DNA of 54,252 nucleotides from the NCBI GenBank assembly GCA_964605235.1, contig CAZSBB010000044.1, forward strand, positions 1 through 54,252, read 5' to 3'. Below, in pieces: positions 15,617 to 24,944 of this stretch. The DNA comes from CAZSBB01 sp964605235 (GTDB lineage Bacteria > Planctomycetota > Phycisphaerae > Phycisphaerales > Phycisphaeraceae). Each line of letters starts with the position of its first letter. Position 1 is the stretch's first letter. The position numbers and the translations under genes were made by a program. The notes below the pieces were generated by a model. The model made no database searches. It saw only the letters and a program-made list of their open reading frames with translations, and was not told where the DNA came from.

Positions 15617-18600
15617 CCATCATGCTGCGCTGGATTCACGCTGGCATCGTGCTGCTGTGCTGCGGCTGGGCAACTCTCGCGCACGCGGACGCCGAGCGCA
15701 TCGCTGCGCCGGTGCAGGTCGAACAATTAACGCGCCTGCTCTACGCCCGCGCGGATCAGGCGCTGGCGGAAGAAGCCGCGCGGAATCTGCAACGCAATCT
15801 GCAGCGCAACGGCAGTGCGTCGCGGCCCATCACGGCGGTCGAGCAGCTCAATGACGCCGGAGCGATTCTGCTGGGGCCTACCTTGGCGCTCGCCGCCAAA
15901 CTCACCACGCCCGCCGAGCTGGCGGCACTGGCGCCCGAAGGTTTCATCGTGCGGGGGCGCGGTCGGTACGTCGCGCTGATCGCCAATTCACCGTCGGGGC
16001 TGGCGTTTGCGTCCTACGCTTTCCTGCGCGAGCTGGGCATGCACTGGCATCCCTGGCGCGATGGCAATGCGTTGAACGCGGTGCTGCAGATGCCTGCCGA
16101 TTGGCCGGGCACGATTCCCGCGCTGGAGCTGCGCGATGGGCCGTGGTTCCGTTTCCGCGATGTGCTCAATCAGCTTGATCTGGGTAAATACGGCGGCACC
16201 ATTCGCAGCCATCTGCTGGCGGACCCGCGCGACGGCGAAAACCCCGAGCTGTTCGGCCGCTCCCGCAAGGATTACTCGCCCTTCACGTTCACCGGCAGCG
16301 ATTACGTCGACTGGTTCCACACCGCCGGCTACCTCATCCCGCGCGACCTCTACCTGGCGCAGCATCCCGAATACTTCGCCATGCACGACGGCCAGCGCGA
16401 TGGACCCCAGCGCTACGTCCGCACCGCCATCTGCATGAGCAACCCGCAGGTGCGCGCCCTCAGCGCCCAGCGCGCAGGACGCTGGATGGACCTGCGCCCG
16501 CAGCAACGCTTTTTCTCCGTGGTGCAGTCCGACGCGCCGCTGTGCGAATGCCCGCAATGCCTGGCGCGCGATCCGCTGCCCGACAGCAGCACCGATCGCG
16601 TGCTGGAATGGGTCAATCACGTTGCCGCCGCCGTGGGACCAGCGCATCCCGACAAGCTGATTTTCGCCTCGGCGTACCTGCAGACCGTCAAGCCGCCGCG
16701 CCGTGTCATGCCCGCCCCCAACGTGTGCGTGCTGTACAGCCCGTGGTTCTGGAACTCGCGCGCCAGCAGCGCCACGACACTCGCCAGCCCGCTCAACGTC
16801 ACCGCCATGCGCGAGCTGATGGGTTGGCTCACCTGCGCCCCCCAGCAGGTCGGCATCTACGACTATCCCGGCAGCTACGCCTGGGGCGCCGCCGAGCGCA
16901 TCAAGCAATACGCCCGGCTGGGAATCCGCGATGTCTACTTCAACGGACTCTCGGGCGACCTGACGCTGTGGTTGGGGGGACGTCTGACCTGGGACCCGCT
17001 GCTGGACACCACGCCGCTGGTGCGCGAGTTCTGCGCCGCCAGCTACGGCCCGGCTGCGGACGCGATGTTCAACCTGCACGCGCTGCGCCATGACGCGCAG
17101 CAGGTGTTCGGCCGGCATAGCCGGGCCGTCTGGCGACAAATCCAGCAGACCGGTCCCGCCGCCTCCCGCATGGCTTTCGACCAGGCGCGCACGCTTGCCA
17201 TGCAGGCGCTGAGCAAAGTCGCTGACGCCGAGCCGGCCGTGCAGTTGCGCACTGGCTCTGACTGTCTGGATGTGCTGCACGATTGGCTGCTGGCGTGCAG
17301 CCCCACTGCGAGCCGCGCGGAATTGCGCTGCAGCGCTGCCGAGCATGATGCCGCGCTCAGCGCCGCCCGGGAGTTGGGGGCGCGCCTGCTCGCGCTGTCC
17401 GAACAGGTGCAGGCCCCTCGGCTGAGCAGTGGATTCAAGCGGCAGATCGAGCGTTTTGAGCAGCAGATCAGCAGTGCCGCGCCAGCCCCCGCGTCGGCCG
17501 ACGTTGAAGCTGGCGCGTTGCACCATCGCACCGCCGCCAATGACGACACGCTCGGCAGTGCCGCCCGCATCGGCAGCCACACCACCGCCCCCGCCAGCGC
17601 GCCCACTGCTCAGGTGACCTGGACCACGCCCGCCGCCGCCGCGACCTGGCGCATGCAGGCGAGCGTGCCCGCGCTGGCGACCGCGCCCACGCTGGGACAG
17701 GTTGAGTTGGCGGGACAGACCTTCACCGGCGTGAAGCTGCAGGCTCCGCTGACGCAACTGCCCACCGCACCGGCCGCGTCGTTGCAACTGCGCACGGGAC
17801 GTTTCCTCGCCAGCGCCGCCTTGCCCACGCCGTTGCCCCGCGCCGGGCACAGCTTCATCGAATGGCAACTGCATGCCGACGCGCCCGCCACCGTCACGCT
17901 GTATGCCGACCAGGTGCACACGGATGTCGTGCTGCACGTCGGCTGGCAACGGGTCCGGCTGGACCTGCGCGTGCTGGATGCAGACAAGACCGGCAGCGCC
18001 GCGTGGCCGAGCGTTAATACGCTGGCGGTGGAGATTTGGCCACAGGATGGCGAGTACCCGCACCCGGCAGCGCAGGATGTGAACCTCACCGTGCTGAGCG
18101 TGGCGCTGCGCGGCGCTGAGCCGGAGCTTCCCACCGCGTTTCCCGTAGCCTTGTGGTTGAGTCATTACCACGCCAACGTGCCCCACCAGTTGCCGGCGCT
18201 CCGGCTGCATCCTGAATGGTGCAAAGTGACCACGGAGCCGACGGACCACGCCCAGGATCGCCGACAGCGCGCGGTCGCCGAGCCTTACCGCAGCTTCACC
18301 GAGCACCGCAGCCTCAGCCCGTTGCTGGCGATCAGCACCGCCGGCAATGCGCAGCTTCAAACCGTGGCGCAGCAGCTACAAGCGCGGCTGGCGCAGCAGT
18401 GGGGCGTAAGTTTGCCGATTGATTCGACCCCAGCATCAGCGGCTGGCAATCAACTGGTGCTGATGACCTTTGACCAACTGCCGCCCGCCGATCAGCCGCT
18501 GGTGCAGTGGGCGGGCGCCGGTGGTTTCATCGTGGATGCTGCGGCCGGTCGCGTATTGCTTGCCGGGGCGGACCGCACGCAGGTGGCGCAGGCGGCGCGG

Positions 18601-18981
18601 CTGTATCTGGACGATCATCGCCCTGAGCCGCGCTTGGGGCACACGCGGGAACGCGATCCCTGGCTGCACGAGCTGTTCACGGTGGATCGGCCGTGGTTCG
18701 CCCCGATGCCGCAAGTGCAGAATCCCCAACCGCTGGCGGTGACGACAACACCGGCCCTCACCGCCGCCGACCGGCAGGCGGCGCTCCAGTTGGCGCAGGA
18801 CATCAAGCGTCTGGCACGTCAGAGTCGGGCTGCGTGGCCAGTGGATTTTCAGCAACAGGCGCAGCGGCTGGCGCTGGAAAATCCCCTGGCGCGGCTGGTG
18901 CTGGATCAGATGCAGCGCGACCCGTTTGTCGACAGCGACGCCTTGATCCGTCGCGGCTTGATGCCCAATGATGAACCATGA
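15613..18981 (+). CDS. Large exported DUF4838 glycoside-hydrolase-like protein
   Basis: The 1122-residue protein starts at ATG 15613 (coupled ATGA) or ATG 15622, giving a signal peptide (MLRWIHAGIVLLCCGWATLA). Residues ~30-150 resemble the alpha-glucuronidase-type N-terminal domain (SPSGLAFASYAFLRELGMHW). Residues ~170-480 match the DUF4838 region (LELRDGPWFRFRDVL, PEYFAMHDGQRDG, FFSVVQSDAPLCECPQC, VCVLYSPWFWNSR, QVGIYDYPGSYAWG). The rest is Ala-rich and repeat-like with a beta-sandwich-type segment (~700-820) and a second glucuronidase-N-like copy near 1000. DUF4838 is thought to be a TIM-barrel glycosidase-like domain; the substrate is unknown. Confidence 0.8.
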   Translation: MTIMLRWIHAGIVLLCCGWATLAHADAERIAAPVQVEQLTRLLYARADQALAEEAARNLQRNLQRNGSASRPITAVEQLNDAGAILLGPTLALAAKLTTPAELAALAPEGFIVRGRGRYVALIANSPSGLAFASYAFLRELGMHWHPWRDGNALNAVLQMPADWPGTIPALELRDGPWFRFRDVLNQLDLGKYGGTIRSHLLADPRDGENPELFGRSRKDYSPFTFTGSDYVDWFHTAGYLIPRDLYLAQHPEYFAMHDGQRDGPQRYVRTAICMSNPQVRALSAQRAGRWMDLRPQQRFFSVVQSDAPLCECPQCLARDPLPDSSTDRVLEWVNHVAAAVGPAHPDKLIFASAYLQTVKPPRRVMPAPNVCVLYSPWFWNSRASSATTLASPLNVTAMRELMGWLTCAPQQVGIYDYPGSYAWGAAERIKQYARLGIRDVYFNGLSGDLTLWLGGRLTWDPLLDTTPLVREFCAASYGPAADAMFNLHALRHDAQQVFGRHSRAVWRQIQQTGPAASRMAFDQARTLAMQALSKVADAEPAVQLRTGSDCLDVLHDWLLACSPTASRAELRCSAAEHDAALSAARELGARLLALSEQVQAPRLSSGFKRQIERFEQQISSAAPAPASADVEAGALHHRTAANDDTLGSAARIGSHTTAPASAPTAQVTWTTPAAAATWRMQASVPALATAPTLGQVELAGQTFTGVKLQAPLTQLPTAPAASLQLRTGRFLASAALPTPLPRAGHSFIEWQLHADAPATVTLYADQVHTDVVLHVGWQRVRLDLRVLDADKTGSAAWPSVNTLAVEIWPQDGEYPHPAAQDVNLTVLSVALRGAEPELPTAFPVALWLSHYHANVPHQLPALRLHPEWCKVTTEPTDHAQDRRQRAVAEPYRSFTEHRSLSPLLAISTAGNAQLQTVAQQLQARLAQQWGVSLPIDSTPASAAGNQLVLMTFDQLPPADQPLVQWAGAGGFIVDAAAGRVLLAGADRTQVAQAARLYLDDHRPEPRLGHTRERDPWLHELFTVDRPWFAPMPQVQNPQPLAVTTTPALTAADRQAALQLAQDIKRLARQSRAAWPVDFQQQAQRLALENPLARLVLDQMQRDPFVDSDALIRRGLMPNDEP

Positions 18982-20027
18982 TTGAACGCTACTCCATCAG
19001 CCGTGATCCGACCTACTACCACGCCTTCCCCGACCTGGCGCTGACACCCCGCGGCCGACTGGTGTGCGTGTACCTGCGCTGCCGGCATCACACCGACCGC
19101 AGCCACACGCAGATTCTCATCCAGCACAGCGACGATCAGGGCCAGACGTGGAGCCCGCCGCGTCCGGTTGCCCCCGCGCATGACTGGAGTGACGGGCAGC
19201 AGTGGTTCTGGAACTGTCCGCGCATCGTCACGCTGCCCACCGGCGAACTGGTGGTGCTGTGCGATCGCCATCCGCCGGGCTCGGATACTGCCGCCCCGGT
19301 GTTCCTGTGGTTCAGCACGGATGAAGGCGAAAGCTGGGCCGGCCCGCACGCGACGCCAGCGGTGGGGATTGTGCCCGATCGTCTGCAGGTGCTGCGTCAT
19401 GGGCTGCATGCGGGGCGCTGGGTGCTCGCCGCTCATCGCCGCAACGCCCAGGACCTCTGGGAAGTGCGCTGCTGGTGGAGCGATGATGTGGGCCGGAGCT
19501 GGCAGGGCCCGGGCATGGTGGCGTGCGTGCCGGCGCTCAAGCTGTGCGAGCCATCGGTGTTTGAACTGCCCACCGGCGAGCTGGTCGCGCTGCTGCGGGA
19601 AAACTCGGGCGAAGGGCTGGATGCGTACAAAGCCCTCAGCACCGACGGCGGCACAAGCTGGGGCGCGGTGACGCGCTTTCCGCTGCCGGGCTGCCATCGT
19701 CCGGTGGGCGGAATACTCGCCAGTGGGCGCGTGCTGGTGGGTTACCGTTTCACCCAGGGCGGGCGCGGCAACCTCGGCAAGACATTCCAGAATTTCTTCG
19801 TGGCGCTGACCGATGTCGAGTCATGCCTGAGCACCGAGCGCAAGCATTGCCTGACCCGCATCGCGCCGGTGGATTTCGACCGTTCCGCATATTGCGACAC
19901 CGGCTACTGCGGGTGGGTGCAGTTGCCTGATGGCGTGGTGGTGCTGGTGAATTACATTCTGGACGATTGGCCGCGCGGGCAGATTCGCGCTTATCGCTTG
20001 CGCGAGTCGGACCTGCTGCGCGCTTGA
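18978..20027 (+). CDS. Sialidase-like (BNR/Asp-box) protein
   Basis: The 349-residue protein has four Asp-box motifs (S-x-D-x-G-x-x-W): SDDQGQTW (~51), STDEGESW (~114), SDDVGRSW (~169) and STDGGTSW (~224), which mark a six-bladed sialidase propeller. Arg-rich positions such as CPRIVTLPTGELVV and CHRPVGGILASGRVLVGYR agree with the family. No signal peptide is found, so it may act inside the cell or be mis-started. It overlaps the DUF4838 stop (ATGA). The family includes exo-sialidases and proteins acting on other acidic or rhamnosyl sugars, so the exact substrate is open. Confidence 0.85.
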   Translation: MIERYSISRDPTYYHAFPDLALTPRGRLVCVYLRCRHHTDRSHTQILIQHSDDQGQTWSPPRPVAPAHDWSDGQQWFWNCPRIVTLPTGELVVLCDRHPPGSDTAAPVFLWFSTDEGESWAGPHATPAVGIVPDRLQVLRHGLHAGRWVLAAHRRNAQDLWEVRCWWSDDVGRSWQGPGMVACVPALKLCEPSVFELPTGELVALLRENSGEGLDAYKALSTDGGTSWGAVTRFPLPGCHRPVGGILASGRVLVGYRFTQGGRGNLGKTFQNFFVALTDVESCLSTERKHCLTRIAPVDFDRSAYCDTGYCGWVQLPDGVVVLVNYILDDWPRGQIRAYRLRESDLLRA

Positions 20028-21064
20028 CGCTTGGGCCGGGTAGTGGAGGGCGGGGTGCGTGGCCCGGGCTTGCCGGGTGCGGATTTTCCCTTGGGGGCAG
20101 GGACAGCGGGTTTCCTTGATAAACCGGGGGCGGGGGCGGGGCTGGCGGGGGCTTGCTCGATGAAGCGGCGCAGCGGGGTGGGGATGACCGCCTGGAAGGT
20201 CAGCGGCTGTCCGGTGACGGGATGATCGAACCCGAGCGTGGCGGCATGCAGCGCCAGGCGTTTGATGTGCCAGCGGCGGTGACGGGCTTCGCGGACGCGA
20301 TAGCGCGTGTCGCCGATGACGGGATGGCCCAGCTCCGCCAGATGCACGCGAATCTGATTGCGCCGGCCGGTCTCCAATTGCACTTCCAGCACGGTGGCGT
20401 CATCGAGGCGCTGCTGCACCTGGTAATGGGTGATCGCCAGTTCGCCCTTGCTTTCGTCGTGGGTGGAGTAGCGGGTCAGATCGCTGCCGGTGGCGAGGTA
20501 GGTGCTGATGGTGCCGCGGTCGCGGGTGACGTGGCCGCGCACGATGGCGAGGTAGAGGCGGTCGGGTTTGCGCTGCTCGAACTGATCGCGCAGGGCGCGT
20601 TGCACGTGGCTGGTCTTGGCGAACACCAGCACGCCCGAGACGTGGCGGTCCAGGCGATGCACGACGAAGGCTTTGCGTCCCGGCGCGCCGCGGCCGAGGT
20701 AGCGGGCGACGCGCTCGACCAGCGTGCCGGTGTTGATCTGCCCGGCGGGAACGGTCAAAAAGCCGGCGGCCTTGTCCACCACGATCAGATGGTCATCCTC
20801 GAACACGATGCGAAACGCCGGGTCTTTCCACGCCCGCGCCGGCTCACGGTAGCGCTGCTGCGGGTCATAGCGCACCAGCACGCGATCGCCGGCCGCGACG
20901 GCAGCAGTGATCTGTTCGCAGACGGCCTCATTGACCAGCACGCAGCCGCGCGCGAACAGCCCGCGCAGTTGCCGGCGGGGCACCTGCGTCAGCGCCAGCA
21001 CCACGAGGTCCAGCCGACCCGCCTGCTCGGCGGTGACCACGGTTTGCAATTCCTGTAGCGGCAT
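19991..21064 (-). CDS. RluA-family 23S rRNA pseudouridine synthase
   Basis: The 357-residue protein has an N-terminal S4-like RNA-binding segment (GRLDLVVLALTQVPRRQLRGL) and the RluA catalytic domain with FEDDHLIVVDKAAGFLTVPA and VVHRLDRHVSGVLVFAKT; D139 in HRLDR is the catalytic aspartate. Later motifs are LEVQLETGRRNQIRVHLAEL and GHPVIGDTRY. The C-terminal ~60 residues are a Pro/Ala/Lys/Arg tail unusual for the family. It is convergent with the sialidase gene, overlapping it tail to tail by 37 bases. Whether it is the RluC or RluD type cannot be told. Confidence 0.92.
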   Translation of the reverse strand: MPLQELQTVVTAEQAGRLDLVVLALTQVPRRQLRGLFARGCVLVNEAVCEQITAAVAAGDRVLVRYDPQQRYREPARAWKDPAFRIVFEDDHLIVVDKAAGFLTVPAGQINTGTLVERVARYLGRGAPGRKAFVVHRLDRHVSGVLVFAKTSHVQRALRDQFEQRKPDRLYLAIVRGHVTRDRGTISTYLATGSDLTRYSTHDESKGELAITHYQVQQRLDDATVLEVQLETGRRNQIRVHLAELGHPVIGDTRYRVREARHRRWHIKRLALHAATLGFDHPVTGQPLTFQAVIPTPLRRFIEQAPASPAPAPGLSRKPAVPAPKGKSAPGKPGPRTPPSTTRPKRQARSRSDSRKR

Positions 21065-21091
21065 GACAAATCATTCCTGTCTTTCCGCCCG

Positions 21092-21223
21092 TTAGCCCCC
21101 GGCTCTGCCGGGGGATCCGGGGGATCCGGGGGATCCGAGCGATGTACGAGCGAGCAGCACCGGCATGGCGGCAGCTGATGGCGCTGCGTCCCCCGGCTGT
21201 CCCCCGGCAGAGCCGGGGGCTAA
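21092..21223. repeat. Inverted pair of TTAGCCCCCGGC hairpins with GGGGGATCC tandem
   Basis: The hairpin TTAGCCCCCGGC-TCT-GCCGGGGG (21092-21114) and its inverted copy CCCCCGGC-AGA-GCCGGGGGCTAA (21201-21223) face each other. The first is followed by three 9-bp units GGGGGATCC. The right copy overlaps the last codons of hpnE. The same hairpin recurs at 38662-38684 and 44769-44797. Confidence 0.8.
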
Positions 21224-22620
21224 TGGCTTCCCGCCAGCAGTTGGAACAGCTCACTGGGCGGCAGTTCGGGGGGCAGCGCGCTGGTGGTCGGTTGATCGGG
21301 GTGCAGCAACGCCCCGGCCGCGCGGTAGCCGCTGCGCACAGCGCCTTCCATCGTCGCCGGCCAACCGCTGTTGCACCAGTCGCCCGCCAGCAGCAGGTTT
21401 TGCACGGCTCCCGCAGCGTCGGGGCGCAGCGCGTCGGAGCCGGGACGAATGCTGAAGGTGGCGCGTTTTTCCTTGACCACCCGCACATGCCGGACCGGCG
21501 CGTGGCGGGCTTTGGGCAACGCCTGCCGCATGGCGTCCACCACCAGTTCGCCGATGTGCTGCGTCGGTTGCTCCACCAGCTCATGGGCAGCACTGATGAC
21601 GCCATGCAGATGCTGCCCGCCGGCGTCGTCCATGCCTTTGTTGAAGATCCAGTGGACGTTGCTTTCGGTCAGCACCAGGTGCGGCAAATCCATCACCTGC
21701 GCCGCGGCGAAGCAGACGTGAATGCCGATGATCGGGCTGACCGTCAACTCGTCGAGCTTCTGCAACCGGGCGTCGGCAGCACACAACGCCGGCGGACACA
21801 ACTTGGCGAGACGATCAAACGGCACCGCACTGACGTAGCAATCGGCGGTGAGAACCTCACCATCCGCCAGTTGCAGGCCGGTGATCTGCGTGCCGTCAAA
21901 CAGCAGCCGCTCGGCGCTGCGCGACAGCAGCACTTTTCCGCCGGCTTGCTCCAGCACCGGCACGGCGGCGTCGTACAGCCGGACCAGCGGCACCGCGGAG
22001 AGACCCATGGCGCTGGCGCGTTCGCTGGCGAGAAAGCCTTCCTGAAACACCTGCAGCGCGTAGTCGGCCGCCATGCGTTCGGGGGTTTCATTGAGCGCCC
22101 CGACGGCAATGTTCTGCCAGTATTTCCGCACCGCCGACGCCGGCTGCCGCTGCTGCGCCAGCCAGTCGGCGAAGCTGGCGCGATGCCATTGCTTGCGCCC
22201 GGTCAGGCCCATCTGCAGCATCGCCGCCGTCGCTCGGCCGATCGCCAGCTTGTCGCCGACGCTCAATTGCTTAAACCGCAGGAACGCGCTGCTCAGATGC
22301 AATGGCGCGGGCAGGTCGTCGGCTTCGAGCACATCCAGCGTGCCGCGGGAATCCTGGAAATACAGCCGGTGATGCCACTCAATGCTGTCGCTGACGCCCA
22401 GCCGGCGGTAGAGGTCCAGCAGGCTGGTGCAGCAGCCCAGGAGCACATGCTGACAGTTGTCCAGCGTGGCGCCGGTGGTGGGATCGGTGAAGCTGGTGGC
22501 CCGGCCGCCCAGGCGCTGGCGCGTTTCCACCAGCGTGACGCGCCAGTGGGCTTCCGCGAGGCGCAGCGCTGCTGCGATGCCCGCCAGACCGCCGCCGATG
22601 ACGATGCAGGAACCCGCCAT
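21220..22620 (-). CDS. hpnE: Hydroxysqualene dehydroxylase
   Basis: The 466-residue flavoprotein begins CIVIGGGLAGIAAALRLAEA (FAD-binding GxGxxG), with ETRQRLGGRATSF and DNCQHVLLGCCTSLLDLYRRLG, and near the C-terminus LLLAGDWCNSGWPATMEGAVRSGYRAA. This fits the HpnE amine-oxidase-like family, which reduces hydroxysqualene to squalene in the three-step pathway. It starts two bases after the hpnD stop codon, so the order hpnC-hpnD-hpnE is kept. ATG 22620 places the Rossmann motif at residue 4. The C-terminal codons run into a repeat (21201-21223). Confidence 0.9.
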   Translation of the reverse strand: MAGSCIVIGGGLAGIAAALRLAEAHWRVTLVETRQRLGGRATSFTDPTTGATLDNCQHVLLGCCTSLLDLYRRLGVSDSIEWHHRLYFQDSRGTLDVLEADDLPAPLHLSSAFLRFKQLSVGDKLAIGRATAAMLQMGLTGRKQWHRASFADWLAQQRQPASAVRKYWQNIAVGALNETPERMAADYALQVFQEGFLASERASAMGLSAVPLVRLYDAAVPVLEQAGGKVLLSRSAERLLFDGTQITGLQLADGEVLTADCYVSAVPFDRLAKLCPPALCAADARLQKLDELTVSPIIGIHVCFAAAQVMDLPHLVLTESNVHWIFNKGMDDAGGQHLHGVISAAHELVEQPTQHIGELVVDAMRQALPKARHAPVRHVRVVKEKRATFSIRPGSDALRPDAAGAVQNLLLAGDWCNSGWPATMEGAVRSGYRAAGALLHPDQPTTSALPPELPPSELFQLLAGSH

Positions 22621-22622
22621 GT

Positions 22623-23630
22623 TCAGCGTGACTCCGGGCGCGAGGCGTGGGCGCCGCGGAACCGCGCGCCCAGCGCGATGGCGGTCTTGCGCCAACTGCT
22701 CAGGCGAACGCGTTCGACCAGCACCCGCCGGGGTTCGTCAGCGATGCGCTCGAGCAGGCCGCGGTAGATGCGGGTCATCGCCCAACAGGTGGACTGGCAG
22801 GCGGGCGCGATGTGATTTTCCAGCTCGGCGGAGCGCTGGTAGTAGCTCAGGGCGCGTTCGATCTGGAACTGCATGAGTCGATCGTAGCGGGCGTCAGGTC
22901 CATCGCGCAGCACGCGGTTAAGGTCGACATCGAACTTGCGCAGCTCATCCTGCGGGAGATAGATGCGGCCGCGCTGGCCGTCTTCGCGCAGGTCGCGCAG
23001 GATGTTGGTGAGCTGGAAGGCGATGCCGCGGTGTTCCGCCATTTGGGGAATGCGTTCATCGCCGTCGTGTCCCCAGACGCTGACGCAGACCAGGCCCACG
23101 ACGCTGGCGACCTGGTAGCAGTAATCGTAGAGCTGTTTGAAGTTGAGCACGCGGGTTTCGGTGAGGTCGCGGCGTTGGCCGTCGAGCATGGCGTGCAGGT
23201 GATCGTGCTGGAGGGGGAAGCCGCGCACGACGTAGCGGAAGGCGGGCCAGATGTCGCGTGCCGGGGGCAGGCCGGTCTGCGGCAGGGCGCCGCCGTCGAG
23301 CACCTGCTGCATCTGCTGGCGGAACTGTTCGATGCGGTCAAGGCGGCGTTTGAGCTGCGGATCCAGCGCGGAGGCGTCGGTATTTTCGACGGGGGGCTGA
23401 TCGCGGCGCACGGGGTCGTCGGCGAGGTCGTCACAGGCGCGCATGAAGGCGTAGATGGCGTACAGGGCGCCGCGGCGGGGCTCGGGGGTGAGCTTCATGC
23501 CGTAGTAAAAATTGCGGGCGTGCTGCCGGCAGACCTGGCGGCAATATTGCAGTGACGCCAGCTCGGCGCGGTCAGGCGCGGGCGGGGCGGCAACGGCGGC
23601 GGTCAGGTCCAGACGGGGCGCGTGAGTCAT
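22623..23630 (-). CDS. hpnD: Presqualene diphosphate synthase
   Basis: The 335-residue trans-isoprenyl diphosphate synthase has YCRQVCRQHARNFYYGMKLTP, the first aspartate motif RACDDLADD (~65-72) and the second in IAFQLTNILRDLREDGQRGR. HpnD joins two farnesyl diphosphates to presqualene diphosphate. The ATG overlaps the hpnC stop (ATGA), and hpnE follows directly. Assignment to HpnD rather than HpnC rests on the NILRDLREDG motif and gene order. Confidence 0.92.
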   Translation of the reverse strand: MTHAPRLDLTAAVAAPPAPDRAELASLQYCRQVCRQHARNFYYGMKLTPEPRRGALYAIYAFMRACDDLADDPVRRDQPPVENTDASALDPQLKRRLDRIEQFRQQMQQVLDGGALPQTGLPPARDIWPAFRYVVRGFPLQHDHLHAMLDGQRRDLTETRVLNFKQLYDYCYQVASVVGLVCVSVWGHDGDERIPQMAEHRGIAFQLTNILRDLREDGQRGRIYLPQDELRKFDVDLNRVLRDGPDARYDRLMQFQIERALSYYQRSAELENHIAPACQSTCWAMTRIYRGLLERIADEPRRVLVERVRLSSWRKTAIALGARFRGAHASRPESR

Positions 23631-24664
23631 GGGCTAGAGCGCGGGGCGGCGGCAGAGCGTCCCCATCCACGGTTCAGCAGCGTGCCGCCCAGGGCCTGGA
23701 GCATCAGGGCGAGTTTGGCGCCTTTGCTCAGCGAGGGGCGGGTCTGCAGGGTGTTGTAATCCAGCCGGCGGATCATCCGCAGCACGGCTTCGCCCCCGAG
23801 TGTAAACAGCTTCACGTCCGTTCGCACCTGCCCGGCGAGCAAAGGCCACAGGGCGCGGCCCTGGGCGAACAGCGGTGCGGTGCGTTCGACCAGTTCGCGC
23901 AGCGTCGCGCGGTAGGCGGGCAGCAGGGCGTGGATGCCCGCCGAGGGCACGCGCGCGCCAGCGGGACAGCACGCGCTGCCGCGCTGGGCGCAGCCTTGTT
24001 CGTCGAGCGTGATGGCTTTAACCATCAGGTCGATATCGAGCCCATGCCGATGCGCCACGTCGCGCGGAATGTACACCCGGTCGCGCTCAAGCACATCCCG
24101 GCGGACATCCTGCCAGAAGTTCGCCAGTTGCAGAGCGGTGCAGGTGGCGTCGCTGAGCTGCTGACGCTGGGCATCGCGGTAGTCGCACAGGTAGAGCACC
24201 AGTCGGCCCACGGGATCGGCACTGCGGGTGCAGTAGTCGAGCACCTGCTCCCAGGTGTCATAGCGGGTGACGGACTGGTCCTGCACGAAGGCGTCAATCA
24301 GGTCGTCAAACGGCTGCTGCGGAATGTCGTGGCGTTCGATCACGGGCGCCAGCGCGACGAACACGGGATGGCGCGGCAGCCCCGCATAGCAGGCCGCCAG
24401 CTCCGCGCGCCACCAGGACAGCAACTCGGTGGAACGGGCGCGATCGCCGACTTCATCGCCCAGGTCATCCGCCCAGCGGCAGAAGCTGTACACCGCGTGG
24501 AATTCGCTGCGCAGCGTGGGGGGCAGGAAGAAGCTGACCACGGTGAAGTTTTCGTACTGCTGTTCGGTCAGCCGCCGGGTGTAGGCGCGGGCTTCCTCCA
24601 GGCTCACGGTCGGGGAGCCGTGTGGGCCGTAGGTCTTCAGGTCCTGCAGGACGAGTGAGGTCAT
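23627..24664 (-). CDS. hpnC: Hydroxysqualene synthase
   Basis: The 345-residue protein has HYENFTV-type residues (QQYENFTVVSFFLPPTLR), the first aspartate motif FCRWADDLGDEVGD and the second LQLANFWQDVRRDVLERDR. HpnC converts presqualene diphosphate to hydroxysqualene. The start is uncertain: ATG 24664 is used because family members begin shortly before this point, but in-frame ATGs at 24742 and 24838 would add 26 or 58 residues. It is the first gene of hpnC-hpnD-hpnE; no squalene-hopene cyclase is present in the window. Confidence 0.9.
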   Translation of the reverse strand: MTSLVLQDLKTYGPHGSPTVSLEEARAYTRRLTEQQYENFTVVSFFLPPTLRSEFHAVYSFCRWADDLGDEVGDRARSTELLSWWRAELAACYAGLPRHPVFVALAPVIERHDIPQQPFDDLIDAFVQDQSVTRYDTWEQVLDYCTRSADPVGRLVLYLCDYRDAQRQQLSDATCTALQLANFWQDVRRDVLERDRVYIPRDVAHRHGLDIDLMVKAITLDEQGCAQRGSACCPAGARVPSAGIHALLPAYRATLRELVERTAPLFAQGRALWPLLAGQVRTDVKLFTLGGEAVLRMIRRLDYNTLQTRPSLSKGAKLALMLQALGGTLLNRGWGRSAAAPRSSP

Positions 24665-24883
24665 GCTGAGCTGCTCAAACAATCCGAGCGTGTGGGACGG
24701 GTTTGCCGGCGTGGTTCCATCATCCCGCGGCGGCGCCGCCATCTGTTGCTCACGCGCGGGGCTTGTGATCCCATCGACATCCACGTCGATTCCGGCCCAT
24801 GATACCGCTGACCGGGCAGCCGCATGTTTCCCCGGCATGGGGGTCCTGGTCGATCTGCGCGCAGGAAGGGTAAAAAAGGTACT

Positions 24884-24927
24884 AAGTACATTATATTTTC
24901 AGTAAATAATGTACTTATCCCCTTTCT
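24884..24927. repeat. AAGTACATTA/TAATGTACTT inverted repeat, left flank
   Basis: A perfect 10-bp inverted repeat (24884-24893 and 24907-24916) is followed by TATCCCCTTTCT. The right half, 24 bases at 24904-24927, recurs exactly at 26202-26225, so the two copies bracket the glycosidase-like gene in direct orientation. It is AT-rich against the background and may also act as a terminator for that gene. Confidence 0.8.
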
Positions 24928-24944
24928 TCGCGCGCTGGTGGCGT

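Noticed and set aside
15988..18360. 790-codon minus-strand open frame
   Set aside because: Antisense to the DUF4838 gene; composition (Arg/Gly/Ala/Gln-rich) is that of a shadow frame and no family motif is present.
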